From assembly GCA_030835065.1 (NCBI GenBank), contig JAUQWR010000676.1, positions 1 to 6,405 of the forward strand: 6,405 nt of DNA, read 5' to 3'. Positions 6,236 through 6,405 of this stretch are shown one piece after another. Within the stretch, counting starts at the first letter, position 1; the number at the start of each line of letters is the position of its first letter. The notes under the pieces are model-generated. The model was not told the DNA's origin, did no database searches, and saw only the letters and a list, made by a program, of their open reading frames with translations. A program made the position numbers and the translations under genes. The DNA comes from Candidatus Kapaibacterium sp. GTDB lineage: Bacteria; Bacteroidota; Ignavibacteria; Kapaibacteriales; UBA2268.

Positions 6236-6405
6236 TTATTCCGTAGCCTCAGATACAATTTCTGATTCTTTTAATTCCTCCTGCTTATGCTTATCAATTA
6301 AATTTTTGCGCCAATCATTGAAAAACATCATTAATACAGCAGTTACTGGTACAGCAATCAGCAATCCAATAAATCCAAATAAACCACCAAATACAAATAA
6401 TGATA
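6236..6405 (-). CDS. AI-2E family transporter (UPF0118/PerM-like), C-terminal fragment cut by window edge
   Basis: The frame enters at the right edge and ends with TAA at 6238-6236, giving the last 55 residues. The visible part starts within a membrane helix, FGGLFGFIGLLIAVPVTAVL, then FFNDWRKNLI and a charged cytoplasmic tail of about 20 residues rich in Glu and Lys. The glycine-rich helix followed by AVPVTAV is the usual C-terminal signature of the AI-2E/PerM transporter family. Members are inner-membrane proteins with about eight helices; some export autoinducer-2, others act in Na+/H+ exchange or have unknown cargo, so no substrate is assigned. It converges on the dehydrogenase gene and shares the terminator at 6193-6233. 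The N-terminal part and promoter are outside the window. Confidence 0.82.
   Translation of the reverse strand, partial: SLFVFGGLFGFIGLLIAVPVTAVLMMFFNDWRKNLIDKHKQEELKESEIVSEATE

Overview
This is an AT-rich window with seven protein genes, five complete and one cut at each end. They look like ordinary core genes of a Gram-negative bacterium in the Bacteroidota/Chlorobiota (FCB) group. Three things point there: an outer membrane (BamD and LptE lipoproteins with lipoboxes); a near-perfect Bacteroidota-style promoter (TTTG, 19 bases, TATATTTG) ahead of the dehydrogenase gene; and a short LptE of the kind found in that group. The dehydrogenase has the ~515-residue RocA-like form rather than the longer form I associate with classical Bacteroidetes. 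Together with a CheV-type protein, this makes an Ignavibacteria/Kapabacteria-like lineage a reasonable guess, but only a guess.

Left part (1-3324, all minus strand): transcription runs bamD, then an intergenic gap of 186 bases, then a tight set of MBL-fold hydrolase, lptE (4 bases apart) and a processive family 2 glycosyltransferase that leaves the window at base 1. BamD belongs to the outer-membrane beta-barrel assembly machinery and LptE to the LPS export machinery, so the block is mostly concerned with the cell envelope. The hydrolase is the metabolic outlier.

Middle (3502-4449, plus strand): a CheV-like protein (CheW domain followed by a response-regulator receiver domain), divergent from bamD across an AT-rich region of about 177 bases that carries promoter-like boxes and a 19-base dyad.

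Right part (4633-6405): a complete L-glutamate gamma-semialdehyde (1-pyrroline-5-carboxylate) dehydrogenase under its own promoter, ending at a strong bidirectional terminator. Beyond it is the C-terminal end of a convergent AI-2E family transporter gene. The 183-base gap before the dehydrogenase holds a long stem-loop and the promoter.

No stretch longer than 300 bases lacks a gene. I see no tRNA, rRNA, CRISPR array, insertion sequence, phage gene or toxin-antitoxin pair. I find no convincing new system. The observations most worth checking are the 4478-4526 stem-loop, the drift in codon choice along the dehydrogenase gene, and the drop in G+C at bamD.
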